Source: Triparma columacea (Eukaryota; Sar; Bolidophyceae; Parmales; Triparmaceae). From it: a stretch of DNA of 64,000 bases. Location: NCBI GenBank assembly GCA_030267965.1, contig BRYA01000266.1, forward strand, positions 1 to 64,000, written 5' to 3'. The translations under genes and the position numbers were made by a program. Under the pieces are notes generated by a model that saw nothing but the letters and a program-made list of their open reading frames with translations, was not told the origin of the DNA and did not search any database. Shown one piece after another: positions 1 to 11,200 of the stretch (the stretch's first letter is position 1; each line of letters opens with the position of its first letter).

Positions 1-3000
1 CTATTCTGTCCCCAGACAAAAAGCATTTGTATCCCCATTGATACCATCAAACTTGCCAAAGAAGCCTTAAAGTACCCATACTTCTTATCACTCCAAAACA
101 TGTACGTCACATACACATCAGTGAGCAAATCAAAGATAGATGTAACAGCACCAAGAGTAACTCTAAAAAGCAGCCCCCAAGGTGCACTCTTAACAACACC
201 CTTTCCAATCTCCACAAACATGCCCTCCATCCATGGAAACTCCTCAAGCAGCTCCCCAACAGCCCTGTTCTGCAATCTCCACATATCTACCCCAGCCTTT
301 ATCACCTTCCTGCTCTTCAAACAAGGCATCAAGTTGTTCCCAATCACCCTAGCCTCCTTCTCCTCCACACACTCAAGCTTAGTAGACACTGAGCTGTTGA
401 AGTTATACTCACAAAGCCTTGCCCTCTTCAGCAAAGTGACAAACCAAGGGTACTTCTTCACAACCTCTCTCAAAGCGACATTCTCGTTGCAAACCTCCTC
501 AACATGTCTCTCTCTGTCCTTTCTTGAGTGTGCTCCTCCAAGTTGTCCTCCATCCCATACCAAATCAGCACCTAAGGCCTCTCCAGCCTCCTTAGACATC
601 TCCATTAAAGGGACAAGGGCAATAAAGTATCGTTGTGCCTCAGCAGCCTCGTCTAGGTGCCTCTCCAGAGTTAATCTTGTTGCCTCCACACTCACAGAGC
701 TCCCAAGCTCTACCTCAGTGACAAATTCTACCTTGGTTGCCTTCTCTCCCCTTTTTGTGAACTTTATTGCGACTTCTTCAGATGCCCTTTGTGCATTATT
801 TCTCTGAGTGTACCTCACAGCATCACCTCTCTCCATATTCTCCTTTATTGGCTCCATTATAATCACAATGATATCTTCAGCCTTCTTGTGCAGCTTCATC
901 ATATTCCAGAACTCTCTATCTCTTTTCTTGACACCAAGTTGTGATTCCAACTTCTGCCTTCTCCTCACAACCACTTCCCATGTCCCCTTCTTCTCCTCAA
1001 CAACCCTCTCAACATCTCCTGTTGTTTCTTGATGGACTCTGCTTCCAAAGTCCCAGAAGTAGGCAGCAGCTTCCTCCAAATCAGCTCTAACTGTCACTGT
1101 TGTCTTTCCCCATCCCTTTCCATTCTCTTTCACATTAGTCCAGGTATCTGAAAGAGGGAATGCACCTTTAACCTTTTGTTTGCCTTCAAGCTCTTTGAAG
1201 TTATTGACAAAGTTCTCTGAGGTTATGTTCTTCATTACCTTTATCTTTTTAATCACCTGTGTCCTTGCAAAGGCATCAATTTCTCTGCTTCTGTCAAACT
1301 TTTTCCTCAAACCTGAGACATTTGCAAGAAACCTTGGTGCAATTTTGTTTACAATGGAAGAGAAGAAAACACCACCAAGGTCGACGTTTGTTGTGAAAGT
1401 GACTGATGTTTGTGGCACACCTCCAATAGAGTCAAGTGGCTCAAATATCCATACTGTGTGTACCTTCACTAAAACATTCCTTGCCTTCACTGGAAAGTCT
1501 TCATGAAGCTTCTCTGTATCTTCAAAATTAATAATGACTTTGCCGTCCTGTTGCTTGGACCACGTAATTTTATTCCTCCCTTCACGAGGAACAAAACCAG
1601 GGATGCCAAGGTTCCTTGTTGTTATGTAGTAGAGAGTGTGGGGGTTCACATTGATGGCTTTTAAGAAAGTCAGCCCCCATTTCTTTAAATCCTTTCTAGT
1701 CTCTCTGCTGTACAATGCTGATATTTGTCTTGCTGCACACTCCTCCACACTAGCATCAACTACAGTAGTGGCAAAAGCAGTCCCACTGCTTTCCCCGTCA
1801 ACATGAACTAGCTTCATCTTGACCCTCTCATCAGGACTCTTCAAATCGTCAAAGTTCTCCTCCTTCTTGCACTTCTCATAAAACTCCTTCCCTTTCCTAA
1901 TTGCCCCCTTCTCCTCATCTGTATAATCTTGGTCTACGTTCTTGATGATGTTAGCAAGAGAGGCCAGTGCAGCTTTATCGACCTCTTCATCCTGCTTGAA
2001 GGAATCCCTGAGTGCTGCTATCGCACTCAGCACGTATGGGGTTGTTCTTTTGCTAACTTTCACTGGAATGTACCCCCCTGCATCCATAAATTGGGTAAAT
2101 GTGAGTTTACACTGAAGAACACCATTATGGTCCTCAATATTCTTGGCAGTGAGAATGCCACTTGTTGTTCCTCGCACAAGCTTTCCAAGGTTTCCCCCAT
2201 AGTCTACCTGCTCTTTAGCTGGGATGGCCACAGACATGGCCACAGACATGTTGCCGTCTAGGTGTTCCTTCTGCCATACACATCTAAACACAAACTCTCT
2301 TTTGTTAAGAGGGAAGGGAAGCTTCTTTACTGCTGCAAACAGCTTCTCATTTACCCTTCCCTCACCCAACTTCCTTATCTCCAGCCTTGCAGGCTCCCCT
2401 TCCTCTCTATGCACTGCCATCCTCTCCCTACTGCAGAACTCAAAGAACCAAGCAGCAGCTTCCTCGGCTGAACAGTCGGCAACACACTCAGCTCTTCCAA
2501 AAGCAAGTGTCTTTTTTCCTTTCACCTGCTGCTTGTACATGATCTCCATCTTCACTCCCCCATAAGGTGACTCAAGAGGCCCCCATCTTCCTTCCTTCTC
2601 CCCACCAAAGAGCTCCTCCAACTCCCCAAACATCTTCTTCTGGTCCTCCTCCAACTCAACACCCTCCCTCATCCTCTCCGCCAAGGCCCCCCTGACCTCG
2701 GCGTCAACCTCCTTCCCATTCCTCCTAAACTTCTCCTGCAAAATGTTGGCATAAATAAGCTGACTCTTTGCAAGGTAGTCAATTGCTTTGTCCATCACTG
2801 CCTTTTGAAGAAGGCCAGTAAATTTCAGATCAACTGTTTGAATGCGAGTGAATCTACAGACATTTGGAGCAATCTCATTGAAGAAGTAGACACCTGTAGT
2901 CTCTGCTAGCACAAATCCTTCCTTACTGAGGTCCTTGAAGCCTCCTCCAGGGTACTCTGTCAGTGGCACAAAAGCTACCATGTATGAAGTCCTGCCATTC

Positions 3001-4505
3001 TCAAGTTTGACTTCCTTCCAAGAGAACCAAGCTTCAAAGAGTCGGTCTTTTGCTGGGCTGGGCACGTGTACTCCTTGGTGTTGATGGTAACTTCTAGTTC
3101 CATCAACATTTTGTCTAAAAACCCTAGGCAGATTGCCATTGTCTTTCAGCTGGTCTCTTGCATGAGTGTAAGTGTCCCCTAAATATAGCTCAGCCAGCAT
3201 ATCCACTGCTGACTTGTCCACATTGACCCCAAATGCTGCCCACACCTTGTCCCCCACTCTCCACAGGAACTTGTCTACCTCCTCCTTCAATGTACCCTTT
3301 ACTCTCTTTCCCTTCTCATAAAGTTCATTCTCCAACCCTCTAACTCCTTCCAGCGTTCTCTCCTCCTCCTCTGTCATCGGAGGCGGACGTGGAATAACCT
3401 CCTCCACAAAGTGCTTCTTCCTCCTCTCATCAACAACCTCAGGATTGTGGAAGTTTTTCTCAATCTCCTCCACCAGGCCCTTGATTGACGTGTAAATGGT
3501 GTTGACGTCCCCCTTCCCCTCCCCCCCACTCGCCGAACTACCCGAAGAAGCCCCCCCCATCCCCTCAGTTTCCAACATTCCGACGAGAGTAAGCGCAGTT
3601 TGCCCATATTCGTAGCTCGCAAGTCTGACCTCACCCTCAACCCTCGCTCTCTGCGCAGTCGTAGAATTCATAATCTTGCCAAGCTTCTTCTTTGCCCTCT
3701 TCGGTAAGCTTTTCTCGTCCTCTGACTTCATCACAATGCACCGGCCCGAGCCTTGATCGGCCACGACTCGGATTCTTAGGAGGTACTGGACGACTGTTGT
3801 CCCCCTGTAGTGCTGCCAAAATACAATCTTATCCCCCTTCTCCCTATAGATAGTGGCTCGTCGGAAAACTCCTGAATTACAGTCGGTGAGAATATAATCG
3901 AGGACAAGCTGCTGCTCATCATGAACGACTACGCCGACATTTGCTCTCTTAGTATCCCACGACTGCTCAATGATGCCTTCAATGGCACCGCGCTCGACAA
4001 GCACGCCCACCATCTCCTCGTGGGCTTGATATTGCTTGTCTTTTATCTTATCTAGGGCAGGGTGGGTGGTGTTATCGTCCATGCCACCATCAAGGGTTGC
4101 AGCAGAGTCATCGACGGCCTCAGGGGCGGCAGTATTCTCTGTATTCTGTGCGGCAACCTCAGGGGCGTCGACATAGTCTTCTTCGGCCTTAGGGACAACG
4201 GTGGGGCGTTGTGCTACCTCGATGGTCTCAACGATGGTCTCAACGATGGTCTCAACGCGGTCAGCGGCACGTTCGTGAGCTGAGGCGCGATCTGCAGCGG
4301 CCCTAAGGGTGACGGCATGGTCATTTACAACCGTGACAATGCCGGCTGCAGTTGCGCCCTTGCCTGCAGCGTCCTTGACGGCGGCGGCAACTTCATTGGC
4401 GGAAGAAGCGGCGGCAGTAAGGTCGGCAAATAGTTTTGTTGTTATAGCCTCGAGCTGCACGATCTTTTCCTCCCTCTCAGCGAGCAGAGCTTCATGGTTA
4501 TTCAT
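1..4505 (-). CDS. Giant multi-START-domain membrane protein (3' end beyond window)
   Basis: An uninterrupted reading frame of about 1,501 codons runs from the ATG at 4505-4503 off the left edge. It opens with a short coiled/low-complexity leader containing a tandem VETI repeat, then lipid-binding START-like (SRPBCC) segments. The clearest lie at about residues 638-853 (beginning GRWGPLESPYGG), 887-1083 and 1115-1305, and a more divergent one lies before 600. After residue 1440 it becomes hydrophobic, with the motif FDLLTDVYVTYMFW at the window edge. That motif resembles XK-related proteins and the membrane protein at 39808-42054. START domains bind sterols, phospholipids or other hydrophobic ligands; joined to a membrane core this suggests a lipid sensor or transfer protein (inference). 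No intron is seen. The CCCGCAG just upstream of the ATG could be an acceptor, so an additional 5' exon is possible. Confidence 0.8.
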   Translation of the reverse strand, partial: MNNHEALLAEREEKIVQLEAITTKLFADLTAAASSANEVAAAVKDAAGKGATAAGIVTVVNDHAVTLRAAADRASAHERAADRVETIVETIVETIEVAQRPTVVPKAEEDYVDAPEVAAQNTENTAAPEAVDDSAATLDGGMDDNTTHPALDKIKDKQYQAHEEMVGVLVERGAIEGIIEQSWDTKRANVGVVVHDEQQLVLDYILTDCNSGVFRRATIYREKGDKIVFWQHYRGTTVVQYLLRIRVVADQGSGRCIVMKSEDEKSLPKRAKKKLGKIMNSTTAQRARVEGEVRLASYEYGQTALTLVGMLETEGMGGASSGSSASGGEGKGDVNTIYTSIKGLVEEIEKNFHNPEVVDERRKKHFVEEVIPRPPPMTEEEERTLEGVRGLENELYEKGKRVKGTLKEEVDKFLWRVGDKVWAAFGVNVDKSAVDMLAELYLGDTYTHARDQLKDNGNLPRVFRQNVDGTRSYHQHQGVHVPSPAKDRLFEAWFSWKEVKLENGRTSYMVAFVPLTEYPGGGFKDLSKEGFVLAETTGVYFFNEIAPNVCRFTRIQTVDLKFTGLLQKAVMDKAIDYLAKSQLIYANILQEKFRRNGKEVDAEVRGALAERMREGVELEEDQKKMFGELEELFGGEKEGRWGPLESPYGGVKMEIMYKQQVKGKKTLAFGRAECVADCSAEEAAAWFFEFCSRERMAVHREEGEPARLEIRKLGEGRVNEKLFAAVKKLPFPLNKREFVFRCVWQKEHLDGNMSVAMSVAIPAKEQVDYGGNLGKLVRGTTSGILTAKNIEDHNGVLQCKLTFTQFMDAGGYIPVKVSKRTTPYVLSAIAALRDSFKQDEEVDKAALASLANIIKNVDQDYTDEEKGAIRKGKEFYEKCKKEENFDDLKSPDERVKMKLVHVDGESSGTAFATTVVDASVEECAARQISALYSRETRKDLKKWGLTFLKAINVNPHTLYYITTRNLGIPGFVPREGRNKITWSKQQDGKVIINFEDTEKLHEDFPVKARNVLVKVHTVWIFEPLDSIGGVPQTSVTFTTNVDLGGVFFSSIVNKIAPRFLANVSGLRKKFDRSREIDAFARTQVIKKIKVMKNITSENFVNNFKELEGKQKVKGAFPLSDTWTNVKENGKGWGKTTVTVRADLEEAAAYFWDFGSRVHQETTGDVERVVEEKKGTWEVVVRRRQKLESQLGVKKRDREFWNMMKLHKKAEDIIVIIMEPIKENMERGDAVRYTQRNNAQRASEEVAIKFTKRGEKATKVEFVTEVELGSSVSVEATRLTLERHLDEAAEAQRYFIALVPLMEMSKEAGEALGADLVWDGGQLGGAHSRKDRERHVEEVCNENVALREVVKKYPWFVTLLKRARLCEYNFNSSVSTKLECVEEKEARVIGNNLMPCLKSRKVIKAGVDMWRLQNRAVGELLEEFPWMEGMFVEIGKGVVKSAPWGLLFRVTLGAVTSIFDLLTDVYVTYMFWSDKKYGYFKASLASLMVSMGIQMLFVWGQN
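4221..4256. repeat. Three exact tandem copies of a 12-mer in the START gene
   Basis: The 12-mer GATGGTCTCAAC occurs three times head to tail. On the coding (minus) strand this encodes the VETI repeats near residue 85 of the START protein. A second in-frame 12-nt duplication in the same gene, at about 2226-2250, gives MSVAMSVA. Confidence 0.9.
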
Positions 4506-5227
4506 CTCACAGTCCAACAGAAGCCTGCGGGAGCACGGGGGAAATCGAACGCCCGCAAAAGGGGGTGAGTAAGATAGTTCGAAAATAATTCGCGTGCAAC
4601 CGTCGCCACAAGGCCTCCACATTCAAAAATTGCTTAGTTGATGAAAATTTCGTCCAAATCCCCCAATCCCCCAATCAAGTTGGCCATGCTGTTGTGTGGC
4701 CCCCCTCTCTCTCCTCCTCTCCACCTTCCCCTCCTCCCCCCTCCGCTCTCCCTTCTCCCCTACCCGGAGCCTATACCGTCGGCCTTCCTCACCTTTCAAA
4801 GCTCCCTGTCTTCCCCACTTTCACAAAAGAGTTGATTACCCAAGGCCTTGCCGACGTTCTCGAAATGGAGGGGAAGAGATTGGCACTCTGGTCTCCTCTC
4901 CGGAAGTTTGAATGTAATGAGGTAAACTAAATGGATTTACGGAAGACTGTGCTAGATATTTTGAAAGCGGTGCTGGGCGCAGTCGAAAGAGAGTCTCCAA
5001 TCAATATTTGCATTAGAGCCCAAACATCCCACCTGTTTTACCACACCCGCCCTCCGCTCGCTCCTTTCGCCTCTTTTTCTCTCCGGGCTCCATCTTTTTG
5101 CTTAATGAAAAATATATACAAATCGGTTCAAATAACCTATTCCTTTTACCCCCTCCCGCTCACCCACCGTCCCTGTCCATTAAATCTATTGGTATTTGTT
5201 ACACTGAGTCTTACGCACTAAATACCC
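4506..5227. other. Intergenic, pyrimidine-rich, no gene seen
   Basis: This stretch lies between the start of the START gene and the 3' end of the coiled-coil gene, both on the minus strand. It is rich in CT tracts (for example 4700-4760 and 5040-5100). It should hold the START promoter and the coiled-coil 3' UTR. The short open frames here are low-complexity P/S/L peptides with no recognisable domain. Confidence 0.5.
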
Positions 5228-8103
5228 TCACCGCGTCCCTGCAGTGCTTGAACTGAAAGAAGAGGCGTCGCTTTCGCTGTCGCTTAGGCTCTCCTCCATG
5301 CTCCGTTGGTGTTCCTTGACGTGGTCGGACATTTGCGGCATCTCTGGAATCGAGTCTTCGAGGTTGTTCTTTTTCATGGTGTCCACAAGTATGTCTGCGT
5401 AGGTTCTGTACTTCTCCCCCATTTCGCGCAGCAAAGTCACAGCGTCCACGTGGGCGTCCAGGTCGGTCTGGATGGACTTGATTTTGGAGTTGGATTCCTT
5501 GGTTATCTTTGCGTTCTCCAAATTCGTCTCCTCGAGCTGTTTTCTCAGTGTGGTGAATTCTCCCGTGCTGTCCCCCTTTACTTCCTTCTCCAGCTCCCTC
5601 ACCTTGAGGGTGAATTTCTCCTTGGCGCTCCCAAGCTTCTTCTCGCTCGACGATATCCTTTTCCTGAGCTGTTTGATTTCGTCCTCAAGGCTGACAATTT
5701 TATTTTCGCTCGTGTCCCTCTCGATCTCCGCCCCCCTCAGCAGCACCTTCAAGTTTTCGGCCTCCTTGGAGCTCGTCGAACTTCCCTTGGCCTCCTTGGC
5801 CTCAGCCTGAGCCTTCTCCAGTGCAAGCATCTGCAAAAAAGAGGGAAGGAGGGAGGTGAAAAAGAATCAACAAGAGGCGAAAAGTGAAACCCTAGACAAA
5901 GGAAACCCTAGCCATCCAACCAAACCACTCACTCACCTGCTTCTTTTTGAGGATCTGGGCGGCGTCGATCTTCTGCTTGAGGGCCTTTACGGCCTCCTTC
6001 AACTTGACGGCCTCTTTCTCGAGCACCTCCCTCTTCCCCTCGGACTCCTTTAACAAGTCCTCAAGCTTGCTCTTCTGCACAATGAGCTCCCCGACCACCT
6101 TTGAGTCCTCTTCGCTTTTGGATGCAGAAGATGCCTGGGAAGCCAGCTTTGCGCTCTTGAGGGCAAAATCCCTGGTCTTCTCGGCCTGCTCGAGCTTCTC
6201 CTTGAGTCCGGCCATTTCATGCTCGAGTCCCTCCTTGTCGGCCATGAGAGAGCTCACCTCCTTAGTGAGCTCTCCAACCTCTCCCTTCTTCATTTTGAGC
6301 TCGCTCTCGAGGTCGGCTATGCTGCTCTGCATCTCCTTCACCATTTCGTCGTTTCTGCTAGCGATTCTGATGCTTTCCTTGTCCTTCTCGGCGCTCTCGA
6401 GCATTTGCTCCTCCATGCTCATCCTGTTGGTGAGGGCCTCGAGCTCCCTGTGAAGCTTGCTGTTTTGGGCCTCAGCAGCCTTTGCCCTCTCTTGCAGAGT
6501 CGTGACGGCCCCCTCAGCCTGCTCCCTCCTGCTAATGTTGTCCTCGAGCCTGCGGCGAGCGAGGTGCGCGACGATATTGATGTGGTGAGCCAACGAGTAC
6601 TGGTATACCGAAATGTTGCCGCCACCAAAACCACCAACTCCTCCCCAGAATACGTCCATACAACGCTGCTCACCTAGTCTCCAGATCCTTGATCCTCCTC
6701 GAGAGCTCTCTGCTCCTCTGAGCCTCGTTCCTGAGCTTCTCCTTGGTGACGGCCCCCTCTTTGTTGCCGTCCTGCAGGCTGGCGATCTCTCTCTCGAGTT
6801 TCTCATTCTTGAGAGATATGGACTGGATGCTCATCTTGAGCTCCGAATTCTGTTTCTGCGTCTCGGAGAGGGTGATGTCCTTGTTCCTGACGAGCTCGTA
6901 GTTGTTCTGCCTGTTCGCGGTAGCCTCCCCCTTGAACCTCTCGAGCTGTTCGATGAGCTCGGCCTCCCTAGACATGGAGGACGCAAGTTCGTCCATTTGC
7001 CTTCCGTACTGGCTCCTCAGGGCGTCGGTCTCGATCTTCGCCTCCTCCTTTGCCGTATCGAGGCTAGCCTTCACCTGGACGAGGTCGGCCCTCGCGGCCT
7101 CGGCCTCCTCCTGCAATTTGGCGTTCTCCCTGGTGAGCCCGGCATTCTTCTCCTTGAGATCCCTGTGCTTCCTCTCCTTGTGTGCCAGCCTCTCCTCGAT
7201 CCTCCTCAGCTCCCTGTTTTCGCTCCTCAGCCTGTCCATTTCCTGCATCTGGGCCGCGAGGTTCGTGTCCCTAGACCTCACGGCGACCTTGAGGCTCTCC
7301 ACCTCGTCCAAGAGCTCGGAGACTTGGCCCTGGAGCCCCACGTCGGCACTGGTGTCGCCCCCCCTCGTTGCGGCGTAGGGCGGCGTGGAGGGTGTTGGTG
7401 ACGGAGGAGGGGGGAATTGGCTGCTGCTGGGGTTGCGGCGGTTCAGGGTGTTGCTGTTCTCGCTCCCCACCCTCCCCTTGCCCCCCGCCCCCCCCTCGGC
7501 CACCTGGAGCTCGAGCCTCTTATTCTTCTCCATGAGCTTCCTCATCTTCTTCTCCAGCCCTATCTGCTCGTTCTGTAGCTCCTCCCTCGACTTCGGACGG
7601 AAGCGCTTGGGCCCCCCGAGGGTCCTCTTTATTACAAACTGGTTCACCTCCTCCGCTGACATCCTACCCCTGTTCTGCAGCTCGCCCTTGAGGACGTCCG
7701 CGACGAGCTCCTGTTCCCTCACTTTGTCCCTGAGGCCCCCAATCAGGCTGCTCCTTCTGTGCTCCTTGGCCTGGGCCCTCTGCAACGAAAGCTGGTCCTT
7801 CAAAGCATTAACTGATTTCATCAGAGCCCTAACCTTCTGCGAGTGCAAGTTGTTCTAAAGGAGCATAATAGCGTCGGGGAGTTCAGGTGTCAGTCTAATA
7901 AGTTGCTAGCTCGTGCGACTCAAGTCGCCCTGCCATGTTGGGCAAACAGTTTCAGCTCGAGGAAACTCAAACCAACACCCCCAAACACTCACCAGGGCCC
8001 TAATCTTCGCGTCGACGATGGCATCGCCCGTAGTCATCTCAAGAGCGGCGACCACGTCGATCTCGCTCAGGATTCCGTCTGCCATTGTGGGCATGGTTGG
8101 CAT
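5228..8103 (-). CDS. Coiled-coil protein, CCDC13-like (ciliary/centrosomal type)
   Basis: Four exons (8103-7993, 7836-6674, 6549-5937, 5830-5228) join in phase to give 829 residues. Almost the whole protein is heptad-rich coiled coil. A conserved-looking patch near residues 100-125 reads AEEVNQFVIKRTLGGPKRFRP and is followed by more helix; it recalls a motif of coiled-coil proteins of the centriolar-satellite/cilium group such as CCDC13, though I recognise it only weakly. The C-terminus is serine/acid-rich. The start was chosen at the first of two close ATGs (MPTMPTM). It is divergent from the PDZ/IQ gene with 194 nt between start codons, so the two may share a promoter. A structural role in the flagellar apparatus is an inference. 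Confidence 0.75.
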
Positions 8104-8297
8104 CACCAAGATAAGCTTTTGCTCACAGCTTTGAAATTGAGAAGTTTGTTGAGCAGTGAGGAGAGGAGAAAGTTGTTCATAACCCCTCCCCTTTTCCTCC
8201 TCCCCCCCCACCTTAGTTCCGCTCCTTCTTCCCTCCCCCGCTCGTCCTGGAACAGACTCGTCCCGTACCTTCTTTCTCGTCCCTCCTCGCGTCCTAC

Positions 8298-11200
8298 ATG
8301 GATCAGCAGGACCCCCCCAAATCGGACCCCAACCTAACCTCTCCCCTCCCAATGTCGAGCCCTGGGCCTCTGTCCCCGGGAAACTCTCCTATTGTTGTGA
8401 CATTTCCAGATTCAACGCCGCTAGGGGTGACGTTTGATTTCAATAGTCTGCACAAGAGGCTGCAAATAAAGTCCTTCTCGGAACTGCCATCAGGGGAGAG
8501 GGGCCCTGCTGCTGGGAGAGACGTTCTCCACCCAGGGCTCCTCCTAACTGCAGTCAATGGAGCTTCTACGACCAATCTCTCGTTCGGGGAGACTGCGGAA
8601 CTCATAAAGTCCTCAATACAGCCAACCCTCTCCTTCGCTAACCCTCTATCCTTGGATGTGCCGCGCCCAATGTCTGGCCCGCCGATATCGTCTCTGGATC
8701 ATCGTCCTGTCTCTCCCCTCCGATCCCAGACCCCCCAGAGTTCCCGTTCCGCGATGTTCGCAATAGACGAGGACAAGGGAACTCAAGAGGAGAAGAAGGT
8801 GAGTGAGGGAGGACCCGGGAGGCGGCGGCGTCCCGCTCCATAAGCGCAGCGACCGCGTAATTTCTGACCCCTCTCCCCCCCCTCCCCTCTCCCCGCAGAG
8901 CACCTCCCCTCCAACCTCTCCTCCAACAACATCCCTACCCCCAACCCGCAACACTGCACGATCACAAGTTTCATCTGCAAGGTCGCAGGTTTCCAACGCT
9001 TCGTCCGCGATGGCAGATCTCCTGAACGCCAGGAAGACGGAGAGGCAGGAGAGGGAGAAGAGGAAGACGATGCAAGAGGATGCCGCGAAACAGGCCAAGA
9101 TTTTCCACCCGAACCATGTGAGGCTCGAGGCCGCCTTGAAGCATTGCGAAGCCTTGGGCCCAGCTCTGTATGTCCGGGCAAAGAATGAGTCGTACTGGTA
9201 CGAACAGCGAAGACTCTTGGGCGGCAAGTTCCACTCGGTCCGTTCTGTCCAGAAGGAGAAGCTTGGGACGCAGCACAAGGCAATGATATATGAGTTGAAG
9301 CGCCGCGAAGAAGACTTTTCCCTCGGGCCAGGCAAGAAGTACCTCGGGCTGTTCAACTCTGCCGCTAAGGCCTATCGCGCTTGTGAAAAGGCCTGCGAGG
9401 AGAGGGACGCCAACCCTGGAGAGATTGAAGGATTAAAGGTTGATGTCGCCAATGACCCTTCAATCCTCCTCTGCACTCACATGAACGTTCTCATTGTTTC
9501 GGAGAAGTTCAGGGGTCTCACCCATTCTGAGCGTGTGTCCATGGTGTACGGTGCTCTCCTAGATATTTACTGGGAAACCCCCGGAGCCGTAGGGGAGACT
9601 CCCAAAAACTTTTGCATCCGCGGTGCCGCAGTTAATGACCTTCCGCACATGAGGCACCTCGGCGTGCTGCCCTTTGAGCTTATGTTGGATCTTAGGACGC
9701 CGTCGCAGTTCCAACCTTCCAAGTTCTCTTCCACCGACGACGAGAGGAACTCAAAGAGTAGGACAGGTATCAGGAGCATGGGCATGGAGCCTGAGATGAA
9801 GAAGCTCACTAAGACCGCTGCTTTGAGAGAGACCATTAAGCCGCCCATATCCCACGATGTCGGGGGCCTGCACGGCCATTTCTACCACGACATGACGCCG
9901 GCCGTGAAGGAACTAGGTGAGAAAGAGGGAAATTGTTGAGAGAGAACAGTGTGGGTGGTGCGCGACCCGACAACCCAGCAAATTAACTTACCTCGCCCAC
10001 ACACTTGCAAACCCACTTACAGTCCAAGAGGAGTATAAGAAGAACCAGAAGCTTATCCGCTTTGATCCCGAGATCCTTGAGTCCGGCGTGTACAAAAAGA
10101 CCATCGTTAGGCCCGGCCAGAGTGAGCCAACTGACCCAAGGGCCATTGCAGGGGTCGAGGGGGAAGACGAAAACGGAGCCGGCCAAAATTTCCGAGACGC
10201 AAAGATGGAGCAAGCGGCCGCTGCCATGAAGGCCGCGTCTGAGGCCTTGGCTAATGGTGATGACCCTACTCTGGCTGCCGAGCGGGCTGCTTTGGAGTGG
10301 GAGAAAAAGAACTCTGGCGGTGCCACGGGAGCTGCCGACAAGGTGAGACGATATGAGACGAGACTGATGTGCATTTTCGCGTACGACGTTCTTCGTCAAT
10401 CTAATCTTTACCACACCGCACAACACTACCACAGGCGGCCAGCCAGAAAAAGGGAATCTATAATCAGAAGTCCATCGGAAGAATTGACACGGATGATACG
10501 GAGGCCGATATAATAACAAAGTACCAGACGCTGAGCAAACGGGTTGCAGCCTGCGCCAAGAGACTGCAGAGAATTTATCGCCGAAGGATGCTCCCCCGAA
10601 TCCAACGAAGGTCCTTCTTGCGCAATTATGCCGTCCTCCTCCTGCAGAAGGTTATCAGGGGTTACTATGGCAGAGAATATGTCGGAATACTCAAGGACGT
10701 CATGGGTATCGCGTCGGTGAAGATACAGGCCTGCTACAGGGGCGTCCTTGGGAGGAGGAGGGCCGCTGAAATAAAGGCGAGACTGGTGAAGTTTGCCATG
10801 GCCGTGCAGCCCATTGCGAGAGGTTGGATTGCCAGGACGTACGCCGCATGGCTGAGGGAAAACTGGAGGAGGGCCGTCGTTATGCAGAGGGTGGTAAGGG
10901 GCTTCAACCACAGGAGAAAGTACGAGGCTGTTGGAACTAAGGAGCTGGAGGGTTGCTTCGACGTGTACGCAGTAAGAATCCAAAACATTGCGAGGGGTTA
11001 CTTTGCTCGGTGCCGGTTCAGGGTTAAGATTGAAGCACTGGTCTTCAACAAGGTCCTGAAGCCGTCAGTGACAGTGCTTCAGAGAATCTACAGAGGAAGG
11101 ATGGGGAGGAGAATCGGATTCCAGCTAAGGCTAGAGAGGGATGCTGCGGCGGAGATCCAGCGGCACTGCCGCGGGTTCATTAAGCGGAGGTGGCTCGCGT

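Noticed and set aside
100..2565. Plus-strand ORFs rich in Ser/Leu/Pro
   Set aside because: They are antisense shadows of the START gene, which is open for about 1,500 codons on the other strand and has clear domains.
4510..4560. tRNA-like 3' half (TTCGATT loop and CCCGCA-type end on the minus strand)
   Set aside because: No matching acceptor strand, anticodon arm or D arm is found upstream on that strand within tRNA distance, and the T-stem pairs poorly. It is probably chance.
8646..9356. Minus-strand ORFs opposite the PDZ/IQ gene
   Set aside because: Out-of-frame shadows; the plus-strand exons join cleanly in phase and encode recognisable motifs.
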